Shown here piece by piece: positions 50,046 to 57,648 of a stretch of 64,000 nucleotides of DNA. Under the pieces are notes generated by a model. That model saw only the letters and a program-made list of their open reading frames with translations. It did no database searches and was not told where the DNA came from. The DNA is taken from positions 162,607 through 226,606 of the forward strand of contig CAWACP010000016.1 of NCBI GenBank assembly GCA_963780655.1, given 5' to 3'. The position numbers and the translations under genes were made by a program. Source of the stretch: CAWACP01 sp963780655. Its GTDB lineage: Bacteria; Acidobacteriota; Terriglobia; Bryobacterales; Bryobacteraceae. Within the stretch, counting starts at the first letter, position 1, and every line of letters begins with the position of its first letter.

Positions 50046-52430
50046 ATGCCCCACCGCAATTGTGCGTGGCGGCCGGCTGTGTGCGCCGCCGGCATGCTCG
50101 CACTGTTCGCCTTACCTGCGCTGCGCGCCGCCTCCGCCAACCAGCCGCCGCAACTGCTGAACGACCTTGTCGACGTCAGTCCCGACTTTCAGGACTTATC
50201 CAATAGTTACTTCCTTGCCGATTCGCTCGCCGGCTTCGACCCGACCACCGGCGCCGGTACCGTCACGTGGCAGCGCAATCACCGTTATCCGCGCGTCGCT
50301 TTCAACACCATGATCTCGGTGTTGCGGCCCTTCACCGACCTCATTTTCCCCGACGTCGAATACCCGGTGAACCCCGCGCTCCCGTTCTCCATCCAGTTCG
50401 TCTCGCCGCGCGCGGTGCGCATCCGCATGCGTACGTCCATGGTTGCGAAGCCGCAGGGCGAGGAATTGATGCTGGCCGGGGAACCGCCGCACGACAACTC
50501 CTGGCGGATGACGAAGATCGAAGGCGGCTGGCGATACTCCAGCGTGGCCGGATCGGTCACCATCATGGAGAAGCCGTGGCGCGTCGAATTCCGTGATGCC
50601 GCGGGACGGCTGCTCACGCGCACCAACCACGAATCGGACAACCACTCCACGCAGGTCCCGGTGCTTCCGTTCTCCTTCATCCGGCGCGCGTCCGATTACT
50701 CGCGCAGCATCGCGCCGGTGTTCTCGCTCTCGCCGGGCGAGAAGCTGTTCGGCTGCGGCGAGTCGTTCACCCAGCTCAACAAGCGTGGCCAGAAGGTTGT
50801 GCTCTGGGTGCACGACGGGCAGGGTCCGGAAGCGCCCGAAGAGTACAAGCCGGTTCCGTTCTTTATGAGCAACCGCGGCTACGGGATGTTCGTGCACACT
50901 TCCGCGCCCGCGACGTTCGATTTCGGCCAGCGCTACAGCGGCACGAACACGCTGATGCTGGGCGATGACGAGCTCGATCTGTTCGTGTTCCTCGGGTCGC
51001 CGAGAGACATACTCGACGAATACACGACCCTCACCGGCAAGGCGCCGATGCCGCCGCTGTGGTCGTTCGGCCTGTGGATGAGCCGCATCAGCTACTTCTC
51101 CGAAGACGAGGTGCGCGGCGTCGCGACGAAGCTCCGCGAGAACCGGCTGCCCAGCGATGTGATCCACATCGACACCGGCTGGTTCGAGCACGACTGGCGC
51201 TGCGATTACCGTTTCTCCAGCACGCGCTTCCGCGATCCCGCGAAGATGATCGCCGACCTGAAACATCAGGGCTTCCACATCTCCTTGTGGCAGCTTCCTT
51301 ACTTCGTCCCGCAGAACCGGCTGTTTCCGGAGATTATCGAGAAAGGCCTTTACGTCAAGGACGGCAAGGGCAACCTGCCGTTCGAAGACGCCGTCCTCGA
51401 TTTCTCGAACCCGGCGACGGTCGCGTGGTATCAGGACAACCTGGCCGGCCTGCTGAAGATGGGCGTGGGCGCCATCAAGGTCGACTTCGGCGAGGGCGCG
51501 CCGCTGACCGGCCTCTACGCCAACGGCCGCAGCGGCTTCTACGAGCACAACCTCTACCCGCTCCGCTATAACAAGGCCGTCGGCGACATCACGTACCGGA
51601 CCTCGGGCGAGCACATCATGTGGGCCCGCAGCGCATGGGCGGGAAGCCAGCGCTATCCGGTGCACTGGGGCGGCGATGCCGCGGCCACCGACATCGGCAT
51701 GGCGGCGACGCTCCGTGGTGGACTCTCCATCGGGCTCAGCGGGTTCTCGTTCTGGAGCCACGATATCGGCGGATTCGCCGCGCCGTCGCCGCCCGAACTC
51801 TATCGCCGCTGGATGCCCTTCGGCATGCTCACGTCGCACAGCCGCTGCCACGGTATTCCGCCGAAGGAGCCCTGGCTGATCGGCACGGCGTTCATGGACG
51901 ACTTCCGCCGCGCCGACGAAATGAAGTACCGCCTGATGCCCTACGTCTACGCGCAGGCGAAGGACTCGAGCGAGCGCGGCCTGCCCATGGTGCGCGCGCT
52001 GTTCGTGGAGTTCCCCGACGATCCCGGGTCGTGGGACGTGGAGGATGAATACCTGTTCGGCTCGCAGATCCTGGTCGCGCCGCTGTTCGAATCGGGCAGC
52101 ACGGGCCGCGATGTCTACCTGCCGCCGGCCTCGTGGATCGATTATCAGACGCGGAAAACCTACACGGGTGGCTGGCACAGAATCGAAGCAGGCGAGATTC
52201 CGGTGGTGATGCTGGTTCGCGACGGATCGCTCATTCCGACTGCGAAGCTGGCGCAATCGACCTCCGAAATCGACTGGCCGGCTATTGAACTGGTTCCGTT
52301 CAGAACCCTGGTCGGACATGCCACAGGTCTGGTATGTCTGCCGTCAAATAACGTGCTGAGGAGAGTAACCAGCGATGGCACGATCGCGGTACGCGGGACA
52401 ACACAATATGAGCGCCCTGTCACGCATTAA
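50046..52430 (+). CDS. GH31 alpha-xylosidase-like glycosidase, exported
   Basis: The 794-residue protein starts with a signal peptide (MPHRNCAWRPAVCAAGMLALFALPALRAAS). It has the GH31 N-terminal beta-sandwich (KLFGCGESFTQLNKRGQKV) and the catalytic barrel with PPLWSFGLWMSRISYFSEDEV, VIHIDTGWFEHDW, the nucleophile in GAIKVDFGEGAPLTGLY and the acid/base region YPVHWGGDAAATDIGMAATLRGGLSIGLSGFSFWSHDIGGFA. KVDFGE is typical of YicI-like alpha-xylosidases rather than alpha-glucosidases (DMNE). It would trim alpha-xylose from xyloglucan oligosaccharides produced by the GH74 enzyme encoded next. AGGAGA precedes the ATG. It overlaps the next gene by 23 bases. Confidence 0.93.
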   Translation: MPHRNCAWRPAVCAAGMLALFALPALRAASANQPPQLLNDLVDVSPDFQDLSNSYFLADSLAGFDPTTGAGTVTWQRNHRYPRVAFNTMISVLRPFTDLIFPDVEYPVNPALPFSIQFVSPRAVRIRMRTSMVAKPQGEELMLAGEPPHDNSWRMTKIEGGWRYSSVAGSVTIMEKPWRVEFRDAAGRLLTRTNHESDNHSTQVPVLPFSFIRRASDYSRSIAPVFSLSPGEKLFGCGESFTQLNKRGQKVVLWVHDGQGPEAPEEYKPVPFFMSNRGYGMFVHTSAPATFDFGQRYSGTNTLMLGDDELDLFVFLGSPRDILDEYTTLTGKAPMPPLWSFGLWMSRISYFSEDEVRGVATKLRENRLPSDVIHIDTGWFEHDWRCDYRFSSTRFRDPAKMIADLKHQGFHISLWQLPYFVPQNRLFPEIIEKGLYVKDGKGNLPFEDAVLDFSNPATVAWYQDNLAGLLKMGVGAIKVDFGEGAPLTGLYANGRSGFYEHNLYPLRYNKAVGDITYRTSGEHIMWARSAWAGSQRYPVHWGGDAAATDIGMAATLRGGLSIGLSGFSFWSHDIGGFAAPSPPELYRRWMPFGMLTSHSRCHGIPPKEPWLIGTAFMDDFRRADEMKYRLMPYVYAQAKDSSERGLPMVRALFVEFPDDPGSWDVEDEYLFGSQILVAPLFESGSTGRDVYLPPASWIDYQTRKTYTGGWHRIEAGEIPVVMLVRDGSLIPTAKLAQSTSEIDWPAIELVPFRTLVGHATGLVCLPSNNVLRRVTSDGTIAVRGTTQYERPVTH

Positions 52431-54609
52431 CGTGCGTCCTGCAGGCCGAAGGCCTGCTCTACTTTGCTTCGCGGCACTGGCGTTTGCGGCCGAGGCACAG
52501 CATACCCAGCCCTACGTCTGGAAGAGCGTCCAGATGGTGGGCGGCGGATTCGTCGATGGCATCGTCTTTCATCCGACCGCAAAAGGCGTTCGCTACGCCC
52601 GCACCGATATCGGCGGCGCGTATCGCTGGAATGACGCAACGAACCGCTGGGAGCCGCTCCTCGACTGGCTGCCTTACGAGGACACGAACCTCATGGGCGT
52701 CGAGAGTATCGCGCTCGATCCGTCCGACGCGAATCGCGTCTACCTTGCCTGCGGCATGTACACGAATGCGTCGTCGCCGAATGGCGCCGTGCTGCTATCG
52801 CCCGATCGCGGACGCACCTTCCAGCGCGTGAACGTGCCATTCAAAATGGGCGGGAACGAGAACGGGCGCGGTAATGGCGAGCGCATGGCCGTCGATCCGC
52901 ATAACGGGCGCATCATTTATCTGGGCACTCGCCATGACGGCCTGTGGCGAAGTACGGACCGCGGCCTCACGTGGAAGCGGGTCGAGAGCTTCCCGGATAT
53001 TGCCGTGAAGCAATCGGGCCCGGCCTGGCGCGATCCGAACGCGGGCATCATATTCGTCGTGTTTGGCCCGAAATCCGCCATCTACGTTGGCGCGTCGCTC
53101 ATGAACCGCGACAATCTGTTTCGCAGCACCGACGCGGGCAAGAGCTGGCATGCCGTGCCAGCCCAGCCGACCCAATATCGACCGCACCGCGCCGCGCTCG
53201 CCTCCGACGGCTTCCTTTACATTGCCTATGGAACCGATCCCGGACCCATGCCCAATACCGACGGCGGAGTGTGGAAGCTGAATACCGCGAACGATCGGTG
53301 GACCGACGTTACTCCGGACAAACCGGATGCCTCCAGAAAGTTCGGTTACGCGGCCGTTGCAGTGGACCACCGGAATCCTCAGGCGCTGATCGCCAGCTCG
53401 TTCTATCGGCCCGGCGGCGAGGAACTGTTTCGCAGCACCGACGGTGGCGCCCACTGGCGGCCCATCTTCCACGACGGCGGCGGCACGTACGATTTCTCTC
53501 TCGCGCCTTACGTGGCGCACACTCCCATTCACTGGCTCTTCGATATCGAGATTGACCCGGCGAATCCGGATCACGCGCTCTTCACCACCGGCTACGGCGG
53601 CTACGAGACGTTCGATCTGCGCGACGCCGACGCGGGCAAGCCGACCCGGTGGAGCGTCATGACCACCGGCATTGAGGAAACGGTTGCCCTCGATCTGTTG
53701 AGTCCACCGCGCGGCGCGCCTCTGCTCACCGCAATCGGCGACTACGGCGGGTTCGTCCACTGGGATCTCGACAAACCCGCGCCGGAGGGCAACTACGATC
53801 ACCCGCACTTCGGCAACACCAACAGCCTCGCCTGCGCCGAGAACGCGCCGGACATCATTGTGCGCGTCGGGCACGCGAGCGGCGATGGCCGAGGAGGCAA
53901 CATCGGCTACTCGCTTGACGGCGGCAAATCGTGGCAGCCCACGGCTTCGACGCCCCAGACGGGCAGCATGCTGGGACACGTGGCGGTTTCGGCCGACGGC
54001 GCCACATGGGTGTGGACGCCGGATCGGAAGGCCGTCAGCTACACGCTTGATCGTGGCGCAACGTGGGAGCAGTCGCAGGGCATTCCCGCGAACGTCCAGG
54101 TGATTGCCGATCGCGTGAATCCGCGAAAGTTCTATGCACTCGCCCTGTTCGATGGCAAGCTGTACGTCAGCTCGGATGGCGCCGCGAACTTCACGGAGCG
54201 GCCGCTGAAACTGCCCGATGGCATCCCGCCGAAAGGGGGCAACAGAGGCGACGACCGCGGCGGGCAGGATCGCATCTATGCGACGCCGGGCCATGAAGGC
54301 GATCTCTGGCTGCCCGCTTTCAACGGGCTCTACCATTCCATGGATACCGGCGCGTCCTGGAACCGGCTCGCTCAAGTATTGGAGATCCACGCATTCGGCT
54401 TTGGCAAAGGCGCGCTCTATCTGGTTGGCGTCGTCGATGGCGTGCGCGGCGTCTACCGGTCCGACGACACCGCGCGAAGCTGGACGCGCATTAACGATGA
54501 CCAGCACCAGTGGGGCCTGATCCTGCAAATCACCGGCGATCCAAAGCAATATGGGCGCGTGTACGTCGGCACCCACGGCTGCGGTACGCTGTACGGCGAC
54601 CCGAAGTAG
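52408..54609 (+). CDS. GH74 xyloglucanase, exported
   Basis: The ATG at 52408 lies inside the end of the GH31 gene. The 733-residue protein has a signal peptide whose charged and early hydrophobic part (AGRRPALL) is encoded by a REP-like palindrome, then the GH74 propellers: YVWKSVQMVGGGFVDGIVFHPTAKGVRYARTDIGGAYRWNDATNRWEPLLDWL with the first catalytic Asp in RTDIGG, LYHSMDTGASW and many Asp boxes (STDRGLTW, STDAGKSW, STDGGAHW, SLDGGKSW). The second catalytic Asp is expected in NPDHALF-TTGYGGY or LACAENAPD, not assigned. It cleaves the xyloglucan backbone outside the cell. GH31 and GH74 form one operon. Confidence 0.94.
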   Translation: MSALSRINVRPAGRRPALLCFAALAFAAEAQHTQPYVWKSVQMVGGGFVDGIVFHPTAKGVRYARTDIGGAYRWNDATNRWEPLLDWLPYEDTNLMGVESIALDPSDANRVYLACGMYTNASSPNGAVLLSPDRGRTFQRVNVPFKMGGNENGRGNGERMAVDPHNGRIIYLGTRHDGLWRSTDRGLTWKRVESFPDIAVKQSGPAWRDPNAGIIFVVFGPKSAIYVGASLMNRDNLFRSTDAGKSWHAVPAQPTQYRPHRAALASDGFLYIAYGTDPGPMPNTDGGVWKLNTANDRWTDVTPDKPDASRKFGYAAVAVDHRNPQALIASSFYRPGGEELFRSTDGGAHWRPIFHDGGGTYDFSLAPYVAHTPIHWLFDIEIDPANPDHALFTTGYGGYETFDLRDADAGKPTRWSVMTTGIEETVALDLLSPPRGAPLLTAIGDYGGFVHWDLDKPAPEGNYDHPHFGNTNSLACAENAPDIIVRVGHASGDGRGGNIGYSLDGGKSWQPTASTPQTGSMLGHVAVSADGATWVWTPDRKAVSYTLDRGATWEQSQGIPANVQVIADRVNPRKFYALALFDGKLYVSSDGAANFTERPLKLPDGIPPKGGNRGDDRGGQDRIYATPGHEGDLWLPAFNGLYHSMDTGASWNRLAQVLEIHAFGFGKGALYLVGVVDGVRGVYRSDDTARSWTRINDDQHQWGLILQITGDPKQYGRVYVGTHGCGTLYGDPK
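52441..52462. repeat. REP-like palindrome inside the GH74 signal-peptide coding region
   Basis: GCAGGCCGAAGGCCTGC followed by TCTAC, a full TTCG-type unit (read on the other strand, GTAGAGCAGG...). It is in frame and encodes AGRRPALL. Confidence 0.9.
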
Positions 54610-54696
54610 CGCGGCAGCATCAGACTATTCCGATCCCAAATGATTTATCTGTGGAAAAGACTTACCTGATGTTGTGTCGATTCTTACTATCGTCTT

Positions 54697-55752
54697 ATGG
54701 AGCAGAACTGGAGTGAGTACGAAGGCCTGTCCGTGTGCGGATGGAACCTGCAATCCTTCCTTGGCTCACGTGGCGCGAGGGGTTTCTATGTCGCCCGGCA
54801 CGATAACGGCAGCGCCGCGCTGATCCAGATAATTCCTATAGGCGACGTTGGAGCTGAAGCCGCGCGCCATAGCTGGCGCCGTGCAGCAGCGCTCTCATAT
54901 GAGGGCCTCGTTCGGCTTTATGAAACGGGCGAAACAGAACTAGCCGAAGGTGTTCCTTTGTATTACGCAGCAATGGAGTTGCCGGATGACGATGTCGGAG
55001 AACTGTCAGACCGCCGCGTTCTGACCGATGCCGAGATCCGCTCGGTAAATGAAGCCATAGCCGGAGCGCTTCAGGATCTTCACGCGAACGGCATCGCGCA
55101 CGGCGCCGTCGAGCCGTCGAACATGTTCATTGTCGACGGCGCCTATAAATTGAGCGTCGATACGCTCACGCAGGCTTCTCCTGAACGAGTAGAAGACGAC
55201 ATGCGCGGTCTGGCCGGCATGACCCGGATGCCCGAAGGCAGAATCGAACCGCCATCCATCACGGGTCACAAACGCTGGTTCATTGCAGCCGCTTGCGGCG
55301 TCGCCGTGCTCCTGCTGTTTACAATCCTGTTAGCACGATCAACCCGGCATTCACGCGAAACGCGGCCGGTCAGGGCCGCCGCCGTCGCCGCTCCGCGGAC
55401 GCCCAGAGCAGACCCGTTTCAAAAGGTCAGTCCTGCCGGCGTGACGCGCGCGTCCCTGGCGGAAACAGATACAGCCGATCGATCTGTGGAGCTTCCGCCT
55501 GATCGGCGCAGGTGGTCCGTTGTCGCCGCCACTTACGCCGCGTACACTGCCGCCGCGAAGCGGTCGGAGGCCATGCGGAAGCGCTGGCCCGATCTGCATC
55601 CCAGTGTCTTCCCGGAAGACGGCGAGGGCAATCTGTACTTCGTGGTTCTTGGCGCCAAGCAGAGCAAAGACGGCGCGGTCGGGCTCCGCCAGCAGGCGGT
55701 GAGTGAAGGCGTTGCCCCAGATGTTTACGCAACGATCTTATTAAAACGCTAA
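54697..55752 (+). CDS. pseudokinase - transmembrane - SPOR protein, copy 1
   Basis: The 351-residue protein has a Ser/Thr-kinase-like N-terminus (residues 8-165). EGLSVCGWNLQSFLGSRGARGFYVARHDNG stands for the glycine-rich loop, and SYEGLVRLYETGETE, LYYAAMELPDDDV and LTDAEIRSVNEAIAGALQDLHANGIAHGAVEPSNMFIVDGAYKLSVDT follow the kinase order. The catalytic HRDxKxxN is HGAVEPSN and DFG is SVDT; the VAxK lysine is absent, so it should be inactive. One membrane helix follows (WFIAAACGVAVLLLFTILLA, near 191-210), then a low-complexity linker. A SPOR-like domain closes the protein (RRWSVVAATYAAYTAAAKRSEAMRKRW to LYFVVLGAKQS and VYATILLKR). The C-terminus should lie in the periplasm. Confidence 0.82.
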   Translation: MEQNWSEYEGLSVCGWNLQSFLGSRGARGFYVARHDNGSAALIQIIPIGDVGAEAARHSWRRAAALSYEGLVRLYETGETELAEGVPLYYAAMELPDDDVGELSDRRVLTDAEIRSVNEAIAGALQDLHANGIAHGAVEPSNMFIVDGAYKLSVDTLTQASPERVEDDMRGLAGMTRMPEGRIEPPSITGHKRWFIAAACGVAVLLLFTILLARSTRHSRETRPVRAAAVAAPRTPRADPFQKVSPAGVTRASLAETDTADRSVELPPDRRRWSVVAATYAAYTAAAKRSEAMRKRWPDLHPSVFPEDGEGNLYFVVLGAKQSKDGAVGLRQQAVSEGVAPDVYATILLKR

Positions 55753-55818
55753 CCATAAGAACTGTATTGGGCTATAATCTCCAGAAGCGCGCGGCGCAGA
55801 AGTTGCGGAGGTCGTTCC

Positions 55819-57126
55819 GTGAGCAACTGGAGATTATACGAAGGTCTGTTCGTTCAGGGATGGCTGCTCGAATCGTTTGGTGGCGAGCGGGCGGGAACGC
55901 CCTGGTTTCGCGGGCACAACGGTATTGGGCTGAAGTCGTCTCAAGTGCTGATGCTGCCGGCGGAGGCCGCGGGCGCCGGTTCGGTGCTGTCCCGATGGCG
56001 GGTGGCGAAAAAGCTGCCTCACGATAACCTGCTCCGGATTCGCGAGTGCGGCGAGGCTACTATCGACGAGCGCGCCGATGTGGTCTACCTCGTCACGGAG
56101 CTGCCGGATCAGGATGTTGCCGCCATCCTCGCCGGCGGGCCGTTCACAGCGGATGACGCGGCAACGCTGCTGCTGGCTCTTGCGGGCGCGGTGCAGCGCC
56201 TGCATAGCAACGGCGTGGCTCATGGCGCCGTTTGTCTCAGTAACGCGGTGATCGCCGAGGACACGTACAAGCTGGCTATCGGTACCCTTACTCCTGCGTC
56301 AAGGGAAGCTCAGGACACCGATATTCGGCAGCTTGGACGCACCATCGTTCACGCCGTTACGGGAGATGCCGACGCGCCATTCACTCCTGATTCGGAGGCT
56401 TACGCTCGCCTCCACCCGTTGAGCCGGGATGTCGTGATGGCCTGCCTGACGCGTTCCTCGGCGCAAAACTGGACAGCAGACGCACTGCTGGAAAGCCTGT
56501 ATGCCGGGTTCGTGCCGCCCCTTGAAGCGCAGCCGGCAACGAATGCGCCTCCACCTTCTCAAACCGCCCCGGCGCGATTCCCCCAACTGGATTGGGCGCG
56601 CATGTCCATGGCTACCGCAGTCTCAATTCTGGTCCTGCTGATCCAGTCGAGCCTGATGACTCAGCGTGCGCCGGCTGAACCGAACCAACCGGTTAAACCG
56701 GCCCAAATTGTTACGGCCAGGGCTGTCGCTGCGGCTGAAGCCCCGCAACGCCGGCCGCCCGAAGTGGCGGAACGAGCCGCCACTCCGCTCTTGCCCGAGC
56801 CCAAACCGGTTGTGGCCCTGGCGCCCGTTGCTCAGGAAGGTACGGATGAGCGCGTACGCTCGGTAATCCCCAGCGGACCCTCCTGGGCAGTTGTGGTTGG
56901 ATCGTACTCGAGTTACGCGGCTGCCCGCAATCACGCCCGCCGAATCAAGAAGCGTTGGCCGCGGGCCACGGTCGCCGTTGTCAATAACGGCTCACTCCAT
57001 TCGGTAATGATCCGTTCGGTGGTTAGCCGCCGGGATGCCGAACGGCTGGAGCGCGCGGCGCGCCAAACCGGGCTGGCGGAGGATGCCTACGTTATGCAGG
57101 TCCGGCAAACTCCTGCCAGTGAATGA
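55819..57126 (+). CDS. pseudokinase - transmembrane - SPOR protein, copy 2
   Basis: A GTG start follows GCGGAGGT. The 435-residue paralogue of the previous gene has the same order. The kinase-like domain covers residues 6-235 (LYEGLFVQGWLLESFGGERAGTPWF, LPHDNLLRIRECGEA, VVYLVTELPDQDVAAIL, LLALAGAVQRLHSNGVAHGAVCLSNAVIAEDTYKLAIGT, DIRQLGRTIVHAVTGD). Again HRD is HGA and DFG is AIGT. A helix MATAVSILVLLIQSSLM follows (near 262-278), a Pro/Ala-rich linker, then a SPOR domain (WAVVVGSYSSYAAARNHARRIKKRWPRATVAVV, LHSVMIRSVVSRRDAERLERAARQ). It is better preserved than copy 1 in the kinase C-lobe. The two are probably cotranscribed (66 bases apart). Confidence 0.85.
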   Translation: MSNWRLYEGLFVQGWLLESFGGERAGTPWFRGHNGIGLKSSQVLMLPAEAAGAGSVLSRWRVAKKLPHDNLLRIRECGEATIDERADVVYLVTELPDQDVAAILAGGPFTADDAATLLLALAGAVQRLHSNGVAHGAVCLSNAVIAEDTYKLAIGTLTPASREAQDTDIRQLGRTIVHAVTGDADAPFTPDSEAYARLHPLSRDVVMACLTRSSAQNWTADALLESLYAGFVPPLEAQPATNAPPPSQTAPARFPQLDWARMSMATAVSILVLLIQSSLMTQRAPAEPNQPVKPAQIVTARAVAAAEAPQRRPPEVAERAATPLLPEPKPVVALAPVAQEGTDERVRSVIPSGPSWAVVVGSYSSYAAARNHARRIKKRWPRATVAVVNNGSLHSVMIRSVVSRRDAERLERAARQTGLAEDAYVMQVRQTPASE

Positions 57127-57145
57127 TCGATTGCGTTGCGTTGCG

Positions 57146-57240
57146 TGGGGCAGGATTTTATCCTGCGGCCGATTTGCAATCGGCCAGGCGGCTTACAAAG
57201 GCGCCGCAGGCTGAAAACCGGCTGAAAGCCTGCCCCACTT
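57146..57240. repeat. cluster of variant palindromes before vsr
   Basis: GTGGGGCAGGATTTTATCCTGC (from 57146), GGCCGATTTGCAATCGGCC (57168-57186) and a GCCGCAGGCTG-GGCTGAAAGCCTGCCCCAC unit (to 57238) follow one another. They are variants of the palindrome family with GTGGGG in place of GTAGAG at the edge. Confidence 0.75.
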
Positions 57241-57648
57241 CTACCGGAGGAACCGCTTGAGAGCGCGTTCCACCTTCGCCGGATCGCGCGTCTCGCACTC
57301 CCAGATCACCAGCGCCTCCCAGCCCTCGGCCCCCAGAGCCGCGGCATTCCGGGCATCGCGCTCCGCGTTCTCGCCTCGCTTCCGCGACCAGAAATCGGCG
57401 CGCGTGGCGGGCTTGACCCGTCCATACGGGCAATCGTGCAGGTGCCAGAAACAGCCGTGAACCAGAATGACTTTCCGGCGCCCCGGGAATACCAGATCGG
57501 GCTTGCCCGGAAGATCCCGGCGATGCAAACGGAAGCGATACCCGAGCCGATGCGCCAGCGCGCGCACAATCATCTCCGGCTTCGTGTCGGCGCCGCGGAT
57601 GGCCGACATATTGCGGCTGCGCTGCTCGGGAGTGTGAACGTCGGTCAC
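57241..57648 (-). CDS. vsr: very short patch repair endonuclease (Vsr)
   Basis: The 135-residue protein has the Vsr signatures: TPEQRSRNMSAIRGADTKPEMIVRALAHRLGYRFRLHRRDLPGKPDLVFPGRRKVILVHGCFWHLHDCPYG, with the catalytic Asp (KPDLVF), the His of HGCFWH and zinc-binding cysteines, then FWSRKRGENAERDARN. Vsr nicks T:G mismatches arising from deamination of 5-methylcytosine, usually beside a cytosine methyltransferase. No methyltransferase is encoded in this window. The start overlaps the stop of the M28 peptidase gene (ATGA), so it is translated from that message. Confidence 0.95.
   Translation of the reverse strand: MTDVHTPEQRSRNMSAIRGADTKPEMIVRALAHRLGYRFRLHRRDLPGKPDLVFPGRRKVILVHGCFWHLHDCPYGRVKPATRADFWSRKRGENAERDARNAAALGAEGWEALVIWECETRDPAKVERALKRFLR

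Noticed and set aside
50196..52319. 707-codon open frame antisense to the GH31 gene
   Set aside because: Arises from high GC and codon bias opposite a well-supported glycosidase; its translation is Arg/Ala/His-rich with no domain.
52795..54576. 593-codon open frame antisense to the second GH74 gene
   Set aside because: Shadow of the GH74 frame; composition is typical of antisense reading.
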